Part shown: positions 27,879 to 36,400 of the stretch, piece after piece | How the letters are laid out: the number at the start of each line of letters is the position of its first letter | Numbering within the stretch: the stretch's first letter is position 1 | Origin: Verrucomicrobiota bacterium | GTDB lineage: Bacteria > Verrucomicrobiota > Verrucomicrobiia > Opitutales > Opitutaceae | Assembly (NCBI GenBank): GCA_023433275.1 | Contig: JAEZDN010000132.1 | Coordinates: forward strand, 1-59,826 | Length of the DNA: 59,826 bases | Reading direction: 5' to 3' | The notes under the pieces: model-generated | Told to the model about the DNA's origin: nothing | Databases searched by the model: none | The model's input: the letters and a program-made list of their open reading frames with translations, nothing else | Position numbers and translations under genes: made by a program

Positions 27879-28364
27879 CTAGTGTTGGTGCCGGCTCTCC
27901 AGCTTCAGATCCGGTGCCACCTGGTGATCGAAATCCGCGATCTTGGGCAGCACGAGCGCAAGATAGCGCTTGCCGTCCGCGGGCGACATCACGGCCGCCA
28001 CCTGATGGACGTGGGTGGTGATGGCCGACTCGCACGTGGCGCGCAACTGCTGCAACGTGCGCTCCGCTTCCGCGGCGGCGACGAGGTCATCCCCGTTTGT
28101 CTTGCGCAGGGCATCGCGCGCCTGGATGGCCTCCTGAATCATTCGGCAGTGTTCCTCGCAGGAGGGCGCGTAGTTCGCGTGCAGCCGCTGGATCTCGGCA
28201 AACTGGCGCTCGTCGAGGTTGAAGTCCGTCCGGAGCCACGCCATGGCATCGCCCTTGCGGACGGCTGCGTGCAGCTCCGGAGCGCTGTTCAGGTGATAGC
28301 ACATGAAGCCGATGGCCGCGGCGGCGGCTCCCAGTCCGAACAGGGTGCGCAGCAGGTGTTTCAT
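27879..28364 (-). CDS. Periplasmic heavy-metal sensor, CnrX/Metal_resist-like
   Basis: A 161-residue protein with an N-terminal membrane anchor (MKHLLRTLFGLGAAAAAIGFMCYHLN) and a helical periplasmic domain with the Spy/CpxP/CnrX-like pattern: WLRTDFNLDERQFAEIQRLHANYAPSCEEHCRMI. His, Cys and Met residues are placed as possible ligands (YAPSCEEHCRM and the C-terminal ESRHQH). Its ATG overlaps the stop of the upstream anti-sigma-like gene in an ATGA, and the sigma gene begins 3 bases after its stop, so the three are translationally linked. By analogy with CnrX, metal binding would loosen the anti-sigma hold on the sigma factor. It could alternatively be a general chaperone-like Metal_resist protein. 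Confidence 0.85.
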   Translation of the reverse strand: MKHLLRTLFGLGAAAAAIGFMCYHLNSAPELHAAVRKGDAMAWLRTDFNLDERQFAEIQRLHANYAPSCEEHCRMIQEAIQARDALRKTNGDDLVAAAEAERTLQQLRATCESAITTHVHQVAAVMSPADGKRYLALVLPKIADFDHQVAPDLKLESRHQH

Positions 28365-28663
28365 TGCTTGAGGATGGCTTGCGCGCGCGGATCCAATTCC
28401 ACCAGGTAGGAGACCACCATGGTTTCGCGGTCGGCCTCTACGCGAGCCTGGGCAAGGGCGCGACCGGCCACACCGGCCACACTAAAGGTTAGGACCGCAG
28501 CCACCGCCCAAGCGGCGGTATGAGCACGCAGATAGGCGGGCCAGGTGGCTTCGCCTTGCTGCCCGATGCGCCGCCAGACGGCAGCGCGGAACCCCGGGTC
28601 GGACGGCGGCTTAACCCGCCAGTCTTGCAGGGTCTCAGATAGCTTATCACGGGAAGTATTCAT
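28361..28663 (-). CDS. Candidate CnrY-like anti-sigma membrane protein
   Basis: A 100-residue protein: a cytosolic N-terminal half of about 55 residues (MNTSRDKLSETLQDWRVKPPSDPGFRAAVWRRIG), one transmembrane helix (about residues 56-76, AAWAVAAVLTFSVAGVAGRAL) and a short periplasmic tail. This N-in, single-pass layout matches small ECF anti-sigma factors of the CnrY type, though the sequence is not obviously homologous. It is the first gene of the triad, and its N-terminal 13 codons recur as a remnant at 41748-41786. The start at 28663 is supported by that duplicated N-terminus and by the promoter blocks upstream. Function is inferred from size, topology and gene order. Confidence 0.72.
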   Translation of the reverse strand: MNTSRDKLSETLQDWRVKPPSDPGFRAAVWRRIGQQGEATWPAYLRAHTAAWAVAAVLTFSVAGVAGRALAQARVEADRETMVVSYLVELDPRAQAILKQ

Positions 28664-28677
28664 AGGGATTGCTAGGG

Positions 28678-28759
28678 GTAATACACCGCACCCTACCGAA
28701 TCCCTCACGCTAAATTATCTCGAATACCCTGAGTGATTCCTGGCCCGCCGGTGTATGAC
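28678..28759. promoter_or_regulatory. Divergent ECF-type promoter pair
   Basis: Two promoter-like units face away from each other. Minus strand: TGAGGGATTC (28698-28707), a 12-base spacer, then TGTATTAC (28678-28685), 14 bases before the anti-sigma-like start. Plus strand: TGAGTGATTC (28730-28739), 12-base spacer, TGTATGAC (28752-28759), 55 bases before the small secreted protein gene. The two units match at 9/10 and 7/8 positions with the same spacing, so one sigma factor, presumably the CnrH-like one, could read both. The 55-base leader of the plus gene also has a conserved stem (AACC...GGTT) around GGCAACCC. Confidence 0.65.
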
Positions 28760-28814
28760 TGGAAGACAACCGGGCAACCCGCACGGTTTAGCGAAACCAA
28801 AACCCATCATCGCC

Positions 28815-29060
28815 ATGAAAGCCACCAAACTTCTCGTCGCCGCCGCCGCCTTCGCCGGACTTGCCTCGCTCAGCTTTGCTGGGCCCGGACCCGAATACTG
28901 GGCCCGGATGAATGCCGCCAACAAGAACGCCTCCTATCCGAGCATTTGGCGGAATAAGACCCCGGCTGAAGCCACCGTTAAGGCTTCACCGACCCCCAAA
29001 CCCGCCACCGAGGTCACCGCCACCTGCGCTTCTTGTGGCTGCTCCGCCAAGAAAGTCTGA
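28815..29060 (+). CDS. Small secreted Cys-tailed protein (family A, copy 1)
   Basis: An 81-residue exported protein of no known family. Signal peptide MKATKLLVAAAAFAGLASLSFAG, then the conserved start of the mature part GPGPEYWARMN, a SYPSIW motif, a Thr/Pro/Ala linker and a C-terminal CASCGCSAKKV. The paired cysteines suggest metal binding, and expression from a metal-sigma-like promoter fits that. A paralog lies at 41935-42174. An in-frame ATG 20 codons upstream (28755) is conserved in the paralog too, but it would precede the signal peptide with a polar stretch and lies in the promoter; I regard it as leader. A small hairpin follows at 29083-29117. Function unknown; a periplasmic Cu/Ag-binding peptide is my inference. 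Confidence 0.75.
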   Translation: MKATKLLVAAAAFAGLASLSFAGPGPEYWARMNAANKNASYPSIWRNKTPAEATVKASPTPKPATEVTATCASCGCSAKKV

Positions 29061-29163
29061 ACCACCACGTCCCGGATCATCCAATCCAGCCGCCGCCAGC
29101 ACTGACGGGACTGGATTGTTCTGTTGGCCCCGCTCGACCTCCTGAATACCTTAATCCACCACC

Positions 29164-29589
29164 ATGAAAAATCGCTCCCTCCTCTGCTCCCTCCTGTTTG
29201 TCGCCGGCACTTTGCTGGTAGTCCCCATGGGCCTCGCCGCCGATGGCCATAAGCCGGCCGATACGGTCAAAGCCGCTCCCGCCGATAAACCCGGCAAATT
29301 GATTCCCTTGTCCGAGAAGGACGCAGAGTGGGCCGCCGCCGCCCGCAAGGCCTATCCGCTCAAGACCTGCCTCACCTCTGACGAGGCGCTCGGCAGCATG
29401 GGCGATTCCCCGGAGTATATCTACCGCGTGGAGGGCAAACCCGACCAACTCGTCGTGTTCTGCTGTGACGGTTGCAATGAGGACTTTTTGAAGGATCCGG
29501 CACCCTATCTGGCTAAACTTGAAGCCGCCAAGGATGCGAAAGCCAAGGGGGGCACCAAGAAAGAGGACGCCCACAAGGGCCATCACTGA
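29164..29589 (+). CDS. Secreted TRASH/YHS-like metal-binding protein
   Basis: A 141-residue exported protein with signal peptide (LLCSLLFVAGTLLVVPMGLAA). The mature part has a single TRASH/YHS-like domain: YPLKTCLTSDEALGSMG, a VEGKPDQLVVFCCDGCNEDFLKDP core (CxxC with the F-x-x-x-P ending) and a C-terminal His/Lys-rich tail ending AHKGHH. It begins the plus-strand run leading into the outer-membrane factor gene, 43 bases apart. Such domains bind Cu, Ag, Zn or Fe; it may deliver metal to the efflux pump. Confidence 0.8.
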   Translation: MKNRSLLCSLLFVAGTLLVVPMGLAADGHKPADTVKAAPADKPGKLIPLSEKDAEWAAAARKAYPLKTCLTSDEALGSMGDSPEYIYRVEGKPDQLVVFCCDGCNEDFLKDPAPYLAKLEAAKDAKAKGGTKKEDAHKGHH

Positions 29590-29632
29590 GCGCTGGCTGT
29601 CAGATTCTGCTCCCACCTCCGTCTTCCCCTCC

Positions 29633-30892
29633 ATGCAACCCACGCGATCCATTATCTGTCTGGCCCTCCTCGCGGCCCTGCCCGTGGCGGGCTTGGCGCA
29701 GGGCGACAACCCGGCCAACAGCCAAGCCGACCTGCTGCGGGCTGTAACCGAAGCGCCGGCACTCAACGCGGCCGCGCGCCGGACGGCGGCGGCCCGTGAG
29801 CGCATCGACTCTTCCGGTCGGCTGGCCGACCCCGAACTCGAAGGCATGGGGTCGCGCATGGTCGGCCCCATGAATGAGCGCGCGACGATGTGGGAAGTGA
29901 ACGTCCGCCAACCGTTGCCCAAGCGGGGTGAGCGCGCGGCGGAACGCGACCGGGCACGTGCTGCGGTGTTGATGTCCGAAGCGGACTACGCGCTGATGGC
30001 CGGGGAGATGGCCGCGGATACCGCCATGGCCCTCGCCGAGGCCCAAGGCGCCGAGGCCCGGGTACTTTTGCTCGAGGCCCAAATCGCCCGGCTCGACCCC
30101 GTCTTGCGCAGTATCGAGTCCCGGCTGGCAACCACCGGCGGCCGGATTGCAGATCGCCTCACCGTGCAGTCACGCATCGCCGCCATGCAGCTGATGATCG
30201 AGGAAGAGCGGCGCATGGCCGCCGACGCCCTCGCGGAGGCGCGCGGCCGGCTTGGGCTGCGTCCCGACGCCCCGTTGCCGGCCTTTGCCGCGCCCGACGT
30301 TTCTGAGATCAACCCGGACAATGCCGCAATCGTGCTGCTCGCCGCGGCCCGAACCACCGAAGCGAACGCCATGATCAAGATGGCGCAGGCCTCGGCCAAC
30401 CCGATGACCTCCGTGGGGGTCCGCTTCGAGCAGGAGCGCCGTGCCATGGGAAATGACAATACCGTCGGCATCGCCCTCATGACCGATCTCCCGTTTCGCA
30501 GCCGTCGCTATGCCCGGGCGGATGTCCGCGCCGCCGAAGCCGAACGGTCTGCGGCTGAGACCGACGCCACCGCCGCGCGCTACCGCATTACTGCCGCCAT
30601 CACCCGCGTGGATCGCGCTGAGCGGCTGGCCGCCACGGCCCGCCGATTGAGCAGTGAAACGCTCGCCCGCTTGAACGCCGAATTAGACGCCATGTTGAGC
30701 TCCGCCAGTGTGGGCACCGCCGTCATGGGTGAATCGACCGTGCTGCAAACTGTCGAGCTCCTGGAGATGGCCACCGACACGGATTTGCAGGTCATCCGGT
30801 CCGACACCGCCGTGCGCACCGCCCGCGCCGAACTGTGGCGTTACCTGCCCACCAACCGTTTTCCCAATCCCAACCGCACCGAACTCCCATGA
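29633..30892 (+). CDS. TolC-family outer-membrane efflux protein (CusC-like)
   Basis: A 419-residue outer-membrane factor for an RND metal pump. ATG 29633 starts a signal peptide (ICLALLAALPVAGLAQ); the earlier in-frame start lies inside the preceding gene. The helical coiled-coil pattern of TolC proteins is repeated twice (AAERDRARAAVLMSEADYALMAGEMAADTAMALAEAQGAEARVLLLEAQIARLDP and the second half from ARADVRAAEAERSA). There is no lipobox cysteine, unlike many CusC proteins. Its stop overlaps the next ATG, so it is coupled with the downstream genes. It would give the outer-membrane exit for the adaptor and pump encoded next. Confidence 0.88.
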   Translation: MQPTRSIICLALLAALPVAGLAQGDNPANSQADLLRAVTEAPALNAAARRTAAARERIDSSGRLADPELEGMGSRMVGPMNERATMWEVNVRQPLPKRGERAAERDRARAAVLMSEADYALMAGEMAADTAMALAEAQGAEARVLLLEAQIARLDPVLRSIESRLATTGGRIADRLTVQSRIAAMQLMIEEERRMAADALAEARGRLGLRPDAPLPAFAAPDVSEINPDNAAIVLLAAARTTEANAMIKMAQASANPMTSVGVRFEQERRAMGNDNTVGIALMTDLPFRSRRYARADVRAAEAERSAAETDATAARYRITAAITRVDRAERLAATARRLSSETLARLNAELDAMLSSASVGTAVMGESTVLQTVELLEMATDTDLQVIRSDTAVRTARAELWRYLPTNRFPNPNRTELP

Positions 30893-31302
30893 TCCGTAAC
30901 ACCTTTGTTTTCCTGGCCGCCTTCGTGGCCAGCGCCCTGATCGCCCTCGTCGTCCGGGCTACCATGTTCCAACCGCACGCCGGTCACGAAGGTCATCCTG
31001 CAGCCGGCGGTGAATATACCCCGATGGTTTCAAATCCGCTTACCCCCGCCTCGCCGCCTGCGGCGGTGGCGGCCGACCCACACGCCGGCCATGGCGCCAC
31101 GGCGGCCCCGACCGCTGAATCCGGCAAACCCGTGAACACGGTCTGCGCCATCTGCGGCATGGAAGTGGATCCCAAACTTCCGACCCTGCAGTATCAGGGT
31201 AAGACCATCGGTTTTGGCTGCAAGATGTGCCCGCCCAAGTTCAAGGCTGACCCCGACCGCTACGGACCGGCCTACCTGCGTAACGAAGTCATCAAGAAGT
31301 AA
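30889..31302 (+). CDS. Membrane-anchored YHS/TRASH metal-binding protein
   Basis: A 137-residue protein with an N-terminal membrane anchor (FVFLAAFVASALIALVVRATMF), a His-rich linker (HAGHEGHP, DPHAGHGA) and a C-terminal YHS-like domain: VCAICGMEVDPKLPTLQYQGKTIGFGCKMCPPKFKADPDRY. The two CxxC pairs are typical of metal-binding YHS/TRASH domains. The ATG overlaps the stop of the outer-membrane gene and it lies 5 bases before the adaptor gene, so it is part of the pump operon. It may act as a periplasmic metal chaperone for the pump, in the manner of CusF, though unrelated in fold. Confidence 0.8.
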   Translation: MIRNTFVFLAAFVASALIALVVRATMFQPHAGHEGHPAAGGEYTPMVSNPLTPASPPAAVAADPHAGHGATAAPTAESGKPVNTVCAICGMEVDPKLPTLQYQGKTIGFGCKMCPPKFKADPDRYGPAYLRNEVIKK

Positions 31303-31307
31303 CCCCC

Positions 31308-32621
31308 ATGCGCTCTCCAACCCTGATCTTTGCGGCAGCCGGCCTGGTGCTTGGCGCGGGCCTAATCGCCCTGCTGCCCCGGGATATGCTCTTTACGGTT
31401 TCCACGGTGCATGACCACGCCGAGCCTGTGACCGGCGAACGCTGGGCCTGTCCGATGATGGACTTCATCGGCAACAAGCCGGGTGATTGTCCGGTTTGCG
31501 GCATGAAGATGACGAAGGTCACCGCCGGGGAACTGACCCGGGAGCAGCAGCGCCGGATGGGGGTGGAACTCACGACCATTACCGAAGGTCCCGCGGAAAT
31601 CGTCGTGCGCGGCTACGGCACGGCAGACTACGACAACCGCTTCACCTCGGTGGTGATCGCGCGGGTCTCCGGGCGCATTGTGAAACGCTACATGGCCACC
31701 TGGGGTTGTTGCGAAACGGTCGGAAAGGGTGCGCCTATTATTGACCTCTACAGCCCCGAGGCCTTTGCCGCGCAGGGCGAATTACTGGCCGCGATCAAAT
31801 TGGGCAATCAAGCAACCGTGCAGGCCATCAAGGACCGGTTTGACCGCTGGAATCTCTCCGACGTGGCCGAGGCGGTGATCAACGGCGGGGAGCCCCAAGA
31901 CACCGTAACGATCCGCTCGCCGGTGGCCGGACAGGTCGTGATGCGCGAGTTCGAGAAGGTAAACGAGATGTTTGAGCTCGGCAAAGAGATCATGGCCGAC
32001 ACCCCGCTGCTTAAGCTCGTTGATCCGGACAAGCTCACCGTGGTGGTTCATGTGCCGGAACTCCGGGCGAACTTCCTGCGCGAAGGCCAGAAGGTGGAAC
32101 TCTCGAGCGACGACCGTGGGCCACTGCCCCAAATCGAGGCGAAGATCGACCGGCTCGGCCGCGAAATCGACCCCGAGATCCGTTCGCGCGAGGTGCGCCT
32201 TTACCTCACGGGCGCCAGTAAAGTGCTCCAGCCAGGTTCGCTCGTCTCCGCCCGCATGAAGGGCGTGCTCGGGGCTGATCTGCATCCGGCCAATCTCGCA
32301 GCACCTGATACATGGGGCCAGTTTCCTTTGATTCCCAAAACCGCCGTCATCTCGACCGGCGTGCGGCACGTCGCCTGGCGCGTCGCGGGGCGCACCCCGG
32401 ACGGGCGCATTCGTTTCGAGCTCGCGCCTCTCGCCCTCGGGCCCCGAATCGAGGATGAAGCCGGCAACGATGTGTATGTCATCCGAGCGGGCCTGAAACC
32501 CGGCGACGAGGTGGCCACCCAAGGCGCCTTCCTCATCGACAGCCAGGCGCAGCTCGCGGGGACACCCAGCTTGCTCTTTCCCCATGGTGCCCTGGCCCCC
32601 GCGGCCGCCCATCAGCATTGA
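31308..32621 (+). CDS. RND efflux periplasmic adaptor with N-terminal metal-binding domain (CusB-like)
   Basis: A 437-residue membrane fusion protein. After an N-terminal anchor there is a heavy-metal-binding motif CPMMDFIGNKPGDCPVCGMKM (the same fold type as in CusB-like and CPx-ATPase N-termini), then the lipoyl, hairpin and barrel parts: VVIARVSGRIVKRYMATWGCCETVGKGAPIIDLYSPE, a helical region, TIRSPVAGQVV and IPKTAVISTGVRHVAW near the C-terminus. The C-terminus is His-rich (PAAAHQH). It would bridge the inner-membrane pump and the outer-membrane factor. Position between them and metal-binding residues support Cu/Ag transport. Confidence 0.9.
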   Translation: MRSPTLIFAAAGLVLGAGLIALLPRDMLFTVSTVHDHAEPVTGERWACPMMDFIGNKPGDCPVCGMKMTKVTAGELTREQQRRMGVELTTITEGPAEIVVRGYGTADYDNRFTSVVIARVSGRIVKRYMATWGCCETVGKGAPIIDLYSPEAFAAQGELLAAIKLGNQATVQAIKDRFDRWNLSDVAEAVINGGEPQDTVTIRSPVAGQVVMREFEKVNEMFELGKEIMADTPLLKLVDPDKLTVVVHVPELRANFLREGQKVELSSDDRGPLPQIEAKIDRLGREIDPEIRSREVRLYLTGASKVLQPGSLVSARMKGVLGADLHPANLAAPDTWGQFPLIPKTAVISTGVRHVAWRVAGRTPDGRIRFELAPLALGPRIEDEAGNDVYVIRAGLKPGDEVATQGAFLIDSQAQLAGTPSLLFPHGALAPAAAHQH

Positions 32622-32665
32622 TCTGCCCCCGTTTTCCCGCGCCGGCGCAACCCACCCCCTGAGCA

Positions 32666-35600
32666 ATGCTCTCCTTCGTCATCCGCAACACCTTCCTCAC
32701 GCTTGCCGCCGCCGTCGCTCTGTCCGTCGCCGGTTTCTGGGCCTGGCGCCATGTCCCCGTCGATGCGATTCCCGACCTGAGCGACAACCAAGTCATCGTC
32801 TGGGCGGAATGGCCGGGGAAAAGCCCGCAGGACATGGACCAGCAGGTCACTTCCCGGCTCGCCCGGGAACTGCAAGGACTGCCGGGCGTGCAGACGGTGC
32901 GCGGCATGTCGCTCTATGGCGCCAGCTATATCTACGTCATTTTTGAGGAACGCCGCGACCTCTACGAGTGCCGCACGCGGGTGCTGGAGCGGCTCTCCCA
33001 ACTTCAGGGCATCCTCCCTACCGGCGTCACGCCCCGGCTCGGCCCCGATGCCACGGCGATGGGCCAGGTCTTTGCCTTCACCTTGCAGGGACCCCGCGAC
33101 ATAGAGACGAAGCGCTACATCCTCGACCAGATTGTTGTGCCCGCGTTGCGGGCCGTGCCCGGAGTCTCGGAGGTGGCACCCGCCGGCGGAGTGGTGCGGG
33201 AATACCAGATCGACGTGGATCCCACGCGCATCGAGGAGCAGGGTGTGACCCTTGAAATGCTCATGATGGCCGTGCAACAGGCCGGCCGTGACGTGGGCGC
33301 GATGAGCGTCGAGCAGTCCGGCGTCGAGACGATGATCCGCGGCATCGGCTTCATCCGCTCGACCGAGGACGTAGAGAATATCATCATCCGCGGAGACCGC
33401 ATGAGGGGCGCAGGACTGCGCCTGGGCGACATCGCCGATGTGCGGCTCGGCGGCCAGTTCCGTCAGGGTTTGTTGGCCGACGGCTATCAGGAGCATGTCG
33501 GCGCCATCATCGGAATGCGCGTGCAGGAAGACCCGAAGACGGTGATCACCGCCGTCAAACAGCGGATTCTGGATCTCAAGCCCACGCTGGAGCGCGAGCA
33601 GCTCGATGTGGTGTCCTTTTATGACCGCTCCCAGCTCATCCGCGAAACCACGGCGACGGTGACCGCGACGCTGCAGGAGGCGGTCATCACCACGATCATC
33701 GTGGTCGTGGCCTTTCTCCTCCACGTGCGGGCGAGCCTGGCGGTGGCCGTGAGCCTGCCCCTCGGGATGCTCTTCACCTTTCTGGTCATGCACCTGTTCG
33801 GCGTCGGGGCCAACATCATGAGCCTCGCCGGCATCGCGATCGCGATCGGCGTGATGGTCGATTTCGGGATCATCATGACCGAAAACATCACCCAGCACCT
33901 GGTGGACCTTCAGGAGAAGTGCAAAAAGGAGGGACGGCCCATGCCCACCTCGCCCTTCAATGAAGAGATCACGGACACCGTCGTGCGCGCCGCCCAGGAA
34001 GTGGCGCGGCCATTGCTCACCTCGGCCGCGACTACCGTCATCGGATTCCTACCCATCTTCGCCCTGACCGATCAGGCCGGGCGCCTGTTTGAGCCGCTCG
34101 CCTTGACCAAATCGCTGGCGATCAGCGGGGCCGTGCTGTTCGGCACTCTGCTTGTTCCGGTGCTGTGCCGGCTGCTGCTCCCGCCCTGGCACGTGCGCAA
34201 GCCCGTGCTTCTCGCGCTGGCCGGCGTGGGCGCGGGGCTGGCTTTCGGCTGGTTCATTCGCGAGGGCTGGTCGATGCCAATGGAACACGGTCGCTGGACG
34301 CTCTCGGTCCCCGGCTGGCTGTTCGCCCCGCTCTTCGCCATCCTGGTGGCCTCCGCGATCTGGCGCATCGGCCGCGAGCGCCTCGTGAACTACGAAGAGA
34401 ACCCAATGAGCCGCGCGATCCACGTCGCCTACGAGTGGGCTTATGCCCGCATCCAGCGGCACAAGGTCGTTTTCACCGTCACCATCGCCTCAATGGCTTT
34501 CGGCGGCTACCTGCTCGGGGCCGGCTGGCAGACGTTGAGCTGGCCCTTGCGGAAGGTGTTCTCCGTCGCCGGCGCCGACCTCGCCCACACCAATCTGGAT
34601 CACACGATGACCCGGCTCTTCCCGGGCGTGGGCTCGAGTTTTCTGCCCCCTCTTGACGAAGGCAGCCTGCTATTCATGCCGTCAATTCCCGCCACCGGCG
34701 GCCTTGGGGAGACGCAGCGTATCATGCTCGCGCAAAACCGCCTGATTGAATCCGTCCCCGAGGTCGCGAGCGTTATGGGCAAGATGGGCCGCGCCGAGAC
34801 CGCGCTGGACCCCGCGCCCCTCGGCATGATCGAGACCGTCGTGCTCCTCAAACCCTACGCGGAATGGCCCACGCACGAGATCACTGCGCCCGACGGCACG
34901 GTGGAGCACCGGCCGCGCACGTTGGCGGAAGTGCGGGCTACCCTCGCGGCCAGCACGGATATTCCGGGCGTCGCCCCCAGCTGGTTGCAGCCGATTGAAA
35001 CACGCGTCGTCATGCTCTCGACCGGCATCCGCAGCCTGATCGCGCTCCAGCTCCTGGGCGATGACACCGACGCCCTCGAACGCTTCGCCGAGGCCGCCGA
35101 GAAGGTGATTCAGCCCACGCCCGGTGCTATCGACGTGCAGATGCAACGCGAAGGCGGCAAACCCTACGCCGAGATCCGCCTTGATCCCGAGAAGCTCGCC
35201 CGCTTCGGGCTCAGCAACGAGCAGGTGATGCGCTCGGTGGAATCCGCGCTCGGCGGCATGGCGTTGACCTATTCGGTCGAGGGCGCCCTCCGCTACCCGG
35301 TTCGTATCCGCTACCTGCGGGAGCGCCGCGACGACCAGGACGAACTTGCCCAGCTCCAGGTCCCTGCCGCCGCAGGGCATGGCGCGATTCCGCTCACCAA
35401 CCTGCTCGCCATCCCGACCGTGTATGTCCTCGAACTGCCGGAGGAGGGACCCGACGCGAGCGCCCTGAGCGCGCAACTACCGCTCTCCCATCAGCGTAAT
35501 TTTACGATCCTTTCCCCGCGTCGCGCCGAGCTGACCATTCCCGCCGGCGACCCGCTGCCTTCGCAAATCACCGCGGCCGTCACGGCGGAGCAACTGCACG

Positions 35601-36400
35601 TCGTCTCGACCCGGCCCAGCGAAGCCGGCCTCACCTATACCATCGGGCCGATGGCCATCCGTTCGGAAGGAGGCAAGCGCACGCAATACGTCCTGCTAAA
35701 TGCGCGTGGACGCGGCGAGGTGGAGGTCGTGAATGACGCTGACACCCGCCTCCGGGCCGCGCTGGCCGACGGACGGTTGCAACTGCCCGCGGGCGCAACC
35801 TACCGCTGGGTGGGTCGCTACGAACAAAAGATCAAGGCCGACCGCACCCTGCGCGTCATCATCAGCGTCTCCATGGCCGTCATGGTGATGCTGATCTACC
35901 TCGGCACCCGGTCCTGGCTCATCACCAGCATCATCATCCTCGCCAACGCTTCCGTAACGACGGCGGGCGGATTCTTCTTCGTGTGGCTTTGGGGGGCGGA
36001 GATGACGACCGCCGTGGTCGTCGGCTTCCTCGTGCTACTCGGCGTGATGTTCAACGACGGCATCCTGCTCGGCACCTACATCCAGGAGCAGTTCAAAACG
36101 CACCCGGGCACCGTGGCCGAGGTGCATCGTCGCGTCTTTATTGCCGGTCTGCGTCGCCGTCGCCCGGCCATCATGACCAACATGACGGCGCTGCTTTCGC
36201 TCATTCCGGTCCTGTGGTCAACTGGCCGCGGTTCGGAACTGATGGTGCCGATGGTGCTGCCCGTGATTGGCGGCATGATCTTCGATATCGTGTCGCTCTT
36301 CTCCGTGCCGGTCTTCTTCACCTGGTATTGGGAAGGCAGACTCGCCCGCGAAGCCAAGTCCCCCGCGACCCTTCCAGCCGACTCCCTCTCCACGTCATGA
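32666..36400 (+). CDS. Oversized heavy-metal RND efflux pump (CusA/CzcA family)
   Basis: A 1244-residue HME-RND pump, about 200 residues longer than usual. It starts with the family N-terminus (FVIRNTFLTLAAAVALSVAGFWAWRHVPVDAIPDLSDNQVIVWAEWPGKSPQDMD). TM4 carries AIAIGVMVDFGIIMTEN, between the CusA and CzcA patterns. Two insertions are visible: residues about 503-573 between TM6 and the second half, containing two extra hydrophobic stretches, and about 922-1000 in the second periplasmic half (from LPEEGPDASALSAQ to SEAGLTYTIGP). Context (CusC- and CusB-like partners, YHS proteins) points to Cu(I)/Ag(I) export, but the motif does not fix the metal. The next gene overlaps its stop (ATGA). Confidence 0.9.
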   Translation: MLSFVIRNTFLTLAAAVALSVAGFWAWRHVPVDAIPDLSDNQVIVWAEWPGKSPQDMDQQVTSRLARELQGLPGVQTVRGMSLYGASYIYVIFEERRDLYECRTRVLERLSQLQGILPTGVTPRLGPDATAMGQVFAFTLQGPRDIETKRYILDQIVVPALRAVPGVSEVAPAGGVVREYQIDVDPTRIEEQGVTLEMLMMAVQQAGRDVGAMSVEQSGVETMIRGIGFIRSTEDVENIIIRGDRMRGAGLRLGDIADVRLGGQFRQGLLADGYQEHVGAIIGMRVQEDPKTVITAVKQRILDLKPTLEREQLDVVSFYDRSQLIRETTATVTATLQEAVITTIIVVVAFLLHVRASLAVAVSLPLGMLFTFLVMHLFGVGANIMSLAGIAIAIGVMVDFGIIMTENITQHLVDLQEKCKKEGRPMPTSPFNEEITDTVVRAAQEVARPLLTSAATTVIGFLPIFALTDQAGRLFEPLALTKSLAISGAVLFGTLLVPVLCRLLLPPWHVRKPVLLALAGVGAGLAFGWFIREGWSMPMEHGRWTLSVPGWLFAPLFAILVASAIWRIGRERLVNYEENPMSRAIHVAYEWAYARIQRHKVVFTVTIASMAFGGYLLGAGWQTLSWPLRKVFSVAGADLAHTNLDHTMTRLFPGVGSSFLPPLDEGSLLFMPSIPATGGLGETQRIMLAQNRLIESVPEVASVMGKMGRAETALDPAPLGMIETVVLLKPYAEWPTHEITAPDGTVEHRPRTLAEVRATLAASTDIPGVAPSWLQPIETRVVMLSTGIRSLIALQLLGDDTDALERFAEAAEKVIQPTPGAIDVQMQREGGKPYAEIRLDPEKLARFGLSNEQVMRSVESALGGMALTYSVEGALRYPVRIRYLRERRDDQDELAQLQVPAAAGHGAIPLTNLLAIPTVYVLELPEEGPDASALSAQLPLSHQRNFTILSPRRAELTIPAGDPLPSQITAAVTAEQLHVVSTRPSEAGLTYTIGPMAIRSEGGKRTQYVLLNARGRGEVEVVNDADTRLRAALADGRLQLPAGATYRWVGRYEQKIKADRTLRVIISVSMAVMVMLIYLGTRSWLITSIIILANASVTTAGGFFFVWLWGAEMTTAVVVGFLVLLGVMFNDGILLGTYIQEQFKTHPGTVAEVHRRVFIAGLRRRRPAIMTNMTALLSLIPVLWSTGRGSELMVPMVLPVIGGMIFDIVSLFSVPVFFTWYWEGRLAREAKSPATLPADSLSTS

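Noticed and set aside
28760..28800. SAM-I-type riboswitch in the leader of the small secreted genes
   Set aside because: GGCAACC is present, but the paired stems of the S-box are not; I could not build the fold.
28755..28814. Upstream ATG of the small secreted gene as the true start
   Set aside because: It would place a polar stretch before a normal signal peptide and starts inside the promoter block, although the frame is kept in both copies.
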